From Aptenodytes patagonicus (lineage: Eukaryota; Chordata; Aves; Sphenisciformes; Spheniscidae): a stretch of 64,000 nucleotides of DNA. The position numbers and the translations under genes are program-made. The notes under the pieces are model-generated. The model made no database searches, had not been told where the DNA came from, and saw nothing but the letters and a program-made list of their open reading frames with translations. Of this stretch, positions 58,901-64,000 are shown in pieces. The stretch covers positions 57,886,065 to 57,950,064 of the forward strand of contig NC_134952.1 in NCBI RefSeq assembly GCF_965638725.1, written 5' to 3'. Positions within the stretch are counted from its first letter, which is position 1, and each line of letters opens with the position of its first letter.

Positions 58901-61900
58901 GCAAGACAATTGATACTCAAAACACAGGTGAATTGGAAGATATTGGTAGCAAGCATAAGTAGATTCTCCTCCCACCATAGATCTGAATTAACTACAGATA
59001 TTTGAAGTGACTACTCAATATCTGAACAAGGACTGCTGCTCAATGGATACCACCCAATTCATTTGTCTTCACTGTTGTGAAGATATGCCTCATCCAGAAG
59101 AGAAATAAAAGTGTCAGAATTCGTCAGCTTTAGTTTCAAAACTTTGCAGCTCAACTACAAAACATACCATTTCATCAAATTCATTAAAAAATGCCTGTTA
59201 AGCATTTTGGTAATGAAACCCATGTATTTTCCTGTTCCTCATTTATTCCTAAATAAAGCAGCCTCAGATAACATTTTTGAAAGAATTTATATACATCTTT
59301 AAATACCATTCCACAAGACAGAAGTTAAAGCATGCCAATATTCTTCAGTTTGGGTATATAACATCAATACTTGTAAGATATTTTTCAAGAGAGCTTCAAG
59401 AATTAACCATCTTCCTCTACCAGGCATTCATAGTTATTATACTTTAATCAAATATAAAGCACCTTATCAACACTCTCCTGTAGGTTAATCTCCAGTTTGT
59501 TCTTCTCTGCTCGAACATCTTCCAATATTTCCTGGAGCTGATCTCTCTCCTGTGCTAACAGATTACACTGTTTCTCCAGCTGCTGAAGTTTACTGCTTTC
59601 ACTCTCAGTCTTTTCTTTCAGTTCTCCCAGAAGCTGGTGCCTTTCCTTAGTTACCAAATTTAAGTCCTCATTCAACTTGACTACCTATTAAAAAATATTT
59701 TTAAAAAAGTATAAAACCACACAACTATTAGCAAAAACTCCTCTTCTGTTGCTAAATTGTATTACCACAACATCATCTATTGGACCAATAAAACAGCACA
59801 AGTTATCATGGGTAAATACCTGTTACTCTAATGAGTCCTTGAGGGGACATCCTCTAAATTATTTCTAAGAATTTCTTATTACTGTACTTGCCTTTTCTTT
59901 CAGTTTGTTTATTTCTTCATTTAGTTTTTCTTCAGTGTTTTGCAATTTCTCCTCTCCATTTGCTAGCATGTTCTTCTGGATATCAGCTTGCTCTTTCTGA
60001 TGCCTTAGTTCTTCCTGTAGATTTTCCATTTCTGTCAGAACTTTTAAGGACTGCAGAACAAGGTATTACATAGATGTTCACTCAGTATAATTAAGTTTTT
60101 CCTTATCGATAAGTCAAAGCATTTGAATTTCTAGGAGAGAACTATCAGAATCAGTCTTTTACTTTAGAAAAAAAACCTCAGTTGTCATTCCCCCATGCCT
60201 AGTTTAAGAACTCCAAAGGAAGACAGTCTTTAGAAACAGTCTTTATCAGTTTAAAAAAAAAAAAGTAGGCAGAAGTAAAGAGGAAAGGAAAAAGTGTTGT
60301 GGGGGGAACAGATTATGTAGGTGACTATTTAAAAAAAACAAAAACACCCTGCCATGAAAAATAGCCTTATTCTTGTGCCAACTGCCACCAGTTACATGAA
60401 CAATTTGTCTAATTGTTTAGCAGCAAGATGTAAACCTAAAATTAAAGATTTGATAATCCTAGTTTGTTGATATTAGTTTTTAAATTAGTTGGTCTGTACA
60501 TACGTGAGAGATCAGTGGTTCTACCTGAGGTTTCCTAAAATTCATATGAAAGCTTTTACATTTCTTAAAATAATTTGCAGAGCTTCTCTTAGGAAAAAAA
60601 ATTTACCAGACTTCCTTTTAACTTTAGAAATTATCAGCTTGATTTTTGTTAACTACATATGAGAACGAATTTGTCTGAAATAGTGTGTCAACATAAGCAT
60701 ACTTTTCATGCAAATACTTGGAATATTGAAGAAGTCACTAATCTGCCAAGAAATAAGAGATCAGGAAGGAGAAATAGGATAGCTAATCAGTTTTTTTTCT
60801 GGGTTTAGATTTCTCTTCATCAATCCAGAATAAGTGGAAGTGGTAGAAGAAATAAGCCCTTAGATATCAGTAAACCTGGATTACCTCCACTGTTCAGTGC
60901 TAAATACAAAAGGCACTGTAGATGAAAGATGTAACAGGAACTTGCAGAGTGTTTGTCCAGCAGGTGGCAGACAACTGTGCCTAAACTCAGAGCGGCACAG
61001 TGACCAAAAGGGCAGGAAAGGGACAGGGGAAAGAAAAAACAGAGATTCCAAAAATCGAGATTGGATTAGTACACTAAATTTTTAGTTTACTGCTGCTGTG
61101 AACAAGTGAAGGGAGAGGAAGAGATACCGAATAGCAGAAGGCTTCATGACCAAAATAATTCAGTGGTACAACCTGCCTTTAAAACAATTATTTAAGAGAT
61201 TTTACACATACTCTCTCCTTGCTTTCCCGACAGTCAGCCTCTAACCGATCTCTTTCTGCTTTACAAGTCTCTACCATTTGCTGTAGTGCATCTTTCTCCT
61301 GATTAAGTAAAGTGATTTTCTCAAGCTGCTGACAGATTTGCTCGTTTGTTATTCTTTCAATTTGTTCTTTTTCTGCCAGTAGCTTGCCGTATTCAGAAGA
61401 GACATGAGTCAGGTTTTCAGTTACTTCAGTGAGCTGAAAGAGCAAATAAGAACCAGTATTAATATTTCTAAGTCTCTAGCATGGGTAGAAGTACTTTTTC
61501 TAAACTAGCTATCAAATAACAGTAACATTCTAATTTATTAAATTTTGTTGTCCCAATAATCAGGTTCTGATTTAAGAAGAGTGTTATTAGATCATATTTC
61601 ACAAGCACTATCTGTACATATGGGTTGTTATAAGTGGATTATTTTACAGAAGACACCTCCATTAGTTTACTGCTATAGTAAGCGAAGAAAGATGTAACAA
61701 TTTTGCTTAGAAGTTTTTAGTCCTTCTGTCTCATTGGTAGGCAAAAGTGAATGTGTAAAAACCTACAGGCCATGATAATTCTATAAAAATGACTCCATCA
61801 TTGCTGTATCTACAGCAGATAGAAGACATTAACGCTTGTTAGAATCAAGCCTAAAAGCCACAATAGCTTCAGACGTGAAAATAACAAGTAGATAAGAAAT

Positions 61901-63994
61901 TTATAATAGTGTAGCAAGTTAAAGAATGAGCTAAACTACCTTTTAGTTGCTCAAGTATCTTCCGAGTAACATAACTAAGACATATTATTAGAATTTAAAG
62001 TTTTAAGGCTTGGAAAATGCATTGAGGTCAAAGAGCAGTATTGATTCTAAATAATATTCCATGATTCAGCACTGAGGCATGTTTAGTTATAAGTAAGGGT
62101 TGTAGCTTGCAGGTCAAATTGCATTTGATCATCTTTTCACTGCCTCTGTTCTATAGAATTCTTTCAAGAAGCAGTACAGGGAAAAAAAAGAAAGGAAAAA
62201 CTTTTAATTAAGTTTTGTTATTGCTTTTACAGAACCCTTACAAACTGAAGTCTGCAGAGGACATGGGTTGCCAATCCTGATAGAATTTTTAGTTTACTTG
62301 ACAAATCTGCATCTGACCTTCTGTTGCAGTTCATTCAATGCCTCTTGCGCTTTCAAGAGTTGATTTTCTTTCTCCGAAATACTTCCTTTCAGCTCCACAA
62401 TAGTCTCCTGATGTTGTTTGAGAGAGTTATGAGCACATCTCAACTCTTCCTGCATCTCTGAATTCTTTAGACACAACACAGTTAAAATACATTAAAGCCC
62501 GAACAACACTTCCAAAATTTAAGACAGAAGTTTACTAAAGCTATTATCCTAAAGGAATAGGACAATTTTTCTTACCATGCTAATTGTCTCCTGTATAGTT
62601 TTTCTTAGCTGGTCTCTCTCATTTTGGAGATTCTCCAGTTGCATTTTAAGATCATCATCTCCTCTTTCTGTCAGAGTGCTCGCTTCCTGACAGTCATGCA
62701 ATTTTGGAATAAAATCTGTTCTCCCCATTTTTTCAGATTCTCTTTGATGTTCATTGGCCTTCACTTCCTCCATTTCATGCAATTTCCTTTTTGCCTGGCT
62801 CAGCTCTTCTCGCAGAAGAAATAATTCTTGCACAACAGATTTTTCTTGAATCTGTGGTATCTATTTTGTACAGAGATAGAAGTCAACACATTTGGGGAAG
62901 TAGCTTTAAGAGAAACATATCTGACCTTTGACAGGTTGATTATGTAAAACAAACAGAAGCAATGTTTTAGAGAGATCTGTATTTTTTTTCAGAATAAATA
63001 AGATTTGACTGAACTCAGTATGCAATTCAAGTTTCTTGAAATAAGAGACACGTAAAAGTAAAATTTGAAGTGAGGACTTCTGAAACAAGTTACCAAAAGT
63101 AGAATTTCATGGCCATAGTTTAAGCCTGAGGGGCAAAAAACCAGAAAACAATCCAAAACAAAAAACCCCAACAACAAAAAACCCCCCACAAACCAAACTA
63201 CAGAGACCTTATTCATATTTCTAGTCTCAACAGTAGATAATAATGGTGTCAAGACAATTATTTCCTTGAAGTTTGTCTACTCTCCCCATAAATATTAAAA
63301 TATACACACATACTTTACTTTCTTTGAAGTGTGTGTACACACGCACACTTTGTATATATACACACATATATGCAATCAGCATGACAAACTACGGAAGACA
63401 TTGGCTGCAATGTCCCTTTCACTGCCAGGAAAAAAGTCAGTTCTGTCTATGCTTTGAAAAAGCAGAACCACCCTTTCAAGATGAGCAATTTTTAGCTTCA
63501 ACTACTTATAGAACCACATCTCTGTGCAGATCAACTCAGAACATCACCATCCTGTATCAAGTTAAAATTCTATTTACAGAAAAATGTTCGTCATATTCTA
63601 CTACTAGTTGTCCATATACAACAATATGGGTGGAATTTATTTCAAGTACACAATAATAATCTTGGTGTTTAACGGTCTGCAGTCAAGTAGCAGGACCCTT
63701 TTCTCCAGTTTGTTTTGCAAGTTATTTTCACTTAAGTGAAAGTTTAAATAAGCGTGCTTTCTATTACAGCCTTAGTATAATTACCAGAGTTCCTTCCCCA
63801 TACTCTTCTTTTTTCAAACGTAAACTGTCCAGCTTATCCTGCAATGAATTGTTCTCTTGTGTAAGGAAACAGATTTGTTCCTTTAGCACCTGAAGCTGAT
63901 CACTTTCTCTACAGTTATTCTTTTCTGATTTTTCCTCAGCAAGTTGGTCTCTCTCCGATGTGACGATTTTTATTTCTTCTGTCATTTGTGATAT
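46894..63994 (-). CDS. CENPE: CENPE (kinesin-7 centromere protein E), C-terminal 1166 aa in 19 exons; 5' part beyond window
   Basis: Joined exons (minus): 63994-63785, 62860-62576, 62464-62318, 61433-61212, 60050-59892, 59684-59463, 58441-58304, 57460-57260, 57177-57031, 55507-55295, 54065-53883, 53366-53157, 51698-51477, 50853-50650, 50049-49937, 49420-49323, 48770-48608, 48159-47894, 46991-46894. The frame is open throughout to TAA. CENPE is a plus-end kinesin that carries chromosomes to the metaphase plate at kinetochores. The N-terminal motor is not in this window. What is present is heptad-rich coiled coil with recurrent ERDQL-type motifs, then the tail: GGGSGIVQ (in human CENPE too), a basic KWKER stretch, two CDK consensus sites, FFDNSSLG, and a C-terminal CTTQ CaaX box (human CKTQ, farnesylated). 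The first 14 exons all begin and end in phase 0. Gene identity is certain; some splice choices inside the repetitive rod are less so. Confidence 0.97.
47894..48159 (-). CDS. CENPE: CENPE exon, tail with CDK consensus sites
   Basis: Encodes NELQLKEELRKWKERALKWK, then LGTPRKTVS and MPSPSKEP (both S/T-P-x-K), then CPTNFFDNSSLG. Acceptor is preceded by a long T-run; donor ACAG|GTACGT. Phase 2 to 1. Confidence 0.94.
48608..48770 (-). CDS. CENPE: CENPE exon, tail region
   Basis: Encodes VVLEKEAPQQSQKPLTCGGG then SGIVQSTQILVLKSEQ; GGGSGIVQ is conserved in human CENPE. Acceptor TTTTCTAG, donor CTAAG|GTAAGT, phase 1 to 2. Confidence 0.94.
49323..49420 (-). CDS. CENPE: CENPE exon
   Basis: Encodes LANYKALAEHQEQQLRKLKE and ELRRAQQEQDVT. 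Acceptor CCATATAG, donor ACTG|GTAAAT, phase 2 to 1. Confidence 0.92.
49937..50049 (-). CDS. CENPE: CENPE exon
   Basis: Starts AKLDKGAELYKEEIDHLKTQ and runs to NSFDMK. Acceptor ATCTTCAG, donor ATGAA|GTGAGT, phase 0 to 2. Confidence 0.92.
50650..50853 (-). CDS. CENPE: CENPE exon (68 codons)
   Basis: Starts AMGVKIQKLENVINEVGKNV and ends ALTENQSLQ. Acceptor CTCAATAG, donor CAG|GTATGA. Last of the run of phase 0-0 exons. Confidence 0.92.
50931..50972. repeat. A/C-rich low-complexity tract
   Basis: AAAAACAAAC, AAAAACCCC and CACACACAAAAAAA units in a CENPE intron. Confidence 0.7.
51477..51698 (-). CDS. CENPE: CENPE exon (74 codons)
   Basis: Starts ILLQLSSELDARTANYCKNA; contains LNTLKEQLAPGGSASLALQE and ends EQDIK. 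Acceptor ATTTTCAG, donor AAG|GTACTG, phase 0-0. Confidence 0.9.
53157..53366 (-). CDS. CENPE: CENPE exon (70 codons)
   Basis: Starts SILKDVSEMESELLCIEAEL and ends INFWTPKVK. Acceptor TTTAAAG, donor AAG|GTACAG, phase 0-0. Confidence 0.9.
53883..54065 (-). CDS. CENPE: CENPE exon (61 codons), start uncertain
   Basis: Starts KREYHTTVNKYEMELLEEKR and ends LQSLHLDAE. Acceptor GCTCAAAG is chosen. An upstream in-frame CAACAG would add nine residues (FLFGRVCSK). Donor GAG|GTAATA, phase 0-0. Confidence 0.83.
55295..55507 (-). CDS. CENPE: CENPE exon (71 codons)
   Basis: Starts ELLEKFPNMGKRYECLSTVS and ends LLNKLK. Acceptor GCATTTAG, donor AAG|GTACCA, phase 0-0. This and the next exons no longer show the ERDQL pattern clearly. 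Confidence 0.9.
57031..57177 (-). CDS. CENPE: CENPE rod exon (49 codons)
   Basis: Starts CVETNAKLECALDQLKQRNL and ends KEKTLKIK. Acceptor TATTTTAG, donor AAG|GTAAAC, phase 0-0. Confidence 0.9.
57260..57460 (-). CDS. CENPE: CENPE rod exon (67 codons), weak donor
   Basis: Starts IQQLTEMLNSISCEKDQLLA; contains REKDELQKLLQDVRSERDQL and ends QKNSEM. Acceptor TTATTATAG. The phase-0 donor ATG|GTTGGT is poor; GGT|GTTGCA, two codons on, is an alternative. Followed by an 82-bp intron. Confidence 0.82.
58304..58441 (-). CDS. CENPE: CENPE rod exon (46 codons)
   Basis: Starts ILETKKELKWQQELLSNEKI and ends EDSLTNK. Acceptor TACTCCAG, donor AAG|GTGAGG, phase 0-0. Short exon of the cassette. Confidence 0.9.
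59463..59684 (-). CDS. CENPE: CENPE rod exon (74 codons)
   Basis: Starts VVKLNEDLNLVTKERHQLLG; contains LLAQERDQLQEILEDVRAEK. Acceptor TTTAATAG, donor AAG|GTGCTT. Same length as the exon at 61212-61433. Confidence 0.9.
59892..60050 (-). CDS. CENPE: CENPE rod exon (53 codons) with GC donor
   Basis: Starts SLKVLTEMENLQEELRHQKE and ends INKLKEK. Acceptor TTCTGCAG. The donor is AAG|GCAAGT, a good GC-AG intron site; no GT keeps the frame nearby. Phase 0-0. Confidence 0.88.
61212..61433 (-). CDS. CENPE: CENPE rod exon (74 codons)
   Basis: Starts LTEVTENLTHVSSEYGKLLA; contains NQEKDALQQMV and AERDRLEADC. Acceptor CTTTCAG, donor AGA|GTATGT, phase 0-0. Long exon of the cassette. Confidence 0.9.
62318..62464 (-). 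CDS. CENPE: CENPE rod exon (49 codons)
   Basis: Starts NSEMQEELRCAHNSLKQHQE and ends NELQQK. Acceptor GTCTAAAG, donor AAG|GTCAGA, phase 0-0. A short exon of the repeat cassette, separated from the previous exon by only 111 bp. Confidence 0.9.
62576..62860 (-). CDS. CENPE: CENPE rod exon (95 codons)
   Basis: Starts IPQIQEKSVVQELFLLREEL and ends QNERDQLRKTIQETISM. Charged coiled coil. Acceptor CAAAATAG, donor ATG|GTAAGA, phase 0-0. Confidence 0.9.
63134..63198. repeat. A/C-rich low-complexity tract
   Basis: CAAAAAACC, AAAACAATCC, AAAACCCC and ACCCCCC units in a CENPE intron. Confidence 0.75.
63785..63994 (-). CDS. CENPE: CENPE rod exon (70 codons)
   Basis: Encodes ISQMTEEIKIVTSERDQLAE, then LKEQICFLTQENNSLQDKL. 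Acceptor TGATAG lies just inside the window edge, so the exon is complete. Donor CTG|GTAATT. Phase 0-0. Has the long-exon pattern of the repeat cassette. Confidence 0.88.
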
Positions 63995-64000
63995 CTATCA

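Larger units (their letters stand above)
46992..63784 (-). other. CENPE: CENPE introns
   Basis: Eighteen introns inside the window, from 82 bp (57178-57259) and 111 bp (62465-62575) up to about 1.5 kb (51699-53156, 55508-57030). All have GT-AG ends except 59685-59891 (GC-AG). They hold A/C-rich tracts and short simple repeats. The longest unexplained open frame of the window (51826-52329, plus) lies in one of them. Confidence 0.75.

Noticed and set aside
63297..63372. TG/CA-rich stretch with partial inverted symmetry
   Set aside because: Explained as a degenerate (CA)n/(TA)n microsatellite.

Overview
This is a vertebrate nuclear window, almost certainly from a bird. Genes are split into many short exons with GT-AG introns. 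The order CISD2 > < SLC9B2 < BDH2 < CENPE matches the conserved tetrapod block (human chromosome 4q24). Interspersed repeats are avian in type: CR1 LINE 3' tails and solo ERVL-like LTRs. There are no bacterial operons, CRISPR arrays or phage genes. The species cannot be fixed from the sequence alone.

Layout. Positions 1-885 are the end of an intron of CISD2 (+), whose last coding exon is 886-975, followed by its 3' UTR. A repeat-bearing interval then separates it from SLC9B2 (-). SLC9B2 is read completely: 11 coding exons between 23753 and 8217, 545 aa. It has a probable noncoding first exon in a GC-rich promoter region near 26.4-26.8 kb. BDH2 (-) is also complete: nine coding exons, 41493 to 30451, 245 aa. 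A candidate noncoding first exon lies near 43.6 kb behind a ZNF143-like motif. CENPE (-) fills 63994-46894 with 19 exons. These encode the C-terminal 1166 aa (rod, kinetochore/tail region and a terminal CTTQ CaaX box); the motor domain lies beyond the right edge. Every intron phase was checked by joining exons, and all three minus-strand reading frames stay open to their stops.

The genes are not a pathway. CISD2 is an ER/mitochondria-contact 2Fe-2S protein, SLC9B2 a Na+/H+ antiporter, BDH2 a cytosolic short-chain dehydrogenase and CENPE a mitotic kinesin. They are neighbours by old synteny. SLC9B1, which lies between CISD2 and SLC9B2 in mammals, is not seen here.

Mobile DNA: three solo LTRs of one family (3250-3845 minus, 32833-33425 plus, 44085-44625 plus), each flanked by a 5-bp duplication (one with a single mismatch), plus three CR1 fragments. 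Many A/C- or G/T-rich tracts also occur. I found no evidence of a new molecular system. The observations most worth following are the two-exon cassette repeated through the CENPE rod, the CENPE stop codon embedded in an AATAAA hexamer, a GC-AG intron, the candidate BDH2 core promoter, and the CRE-plus-TATA arrangement in the LTRs.
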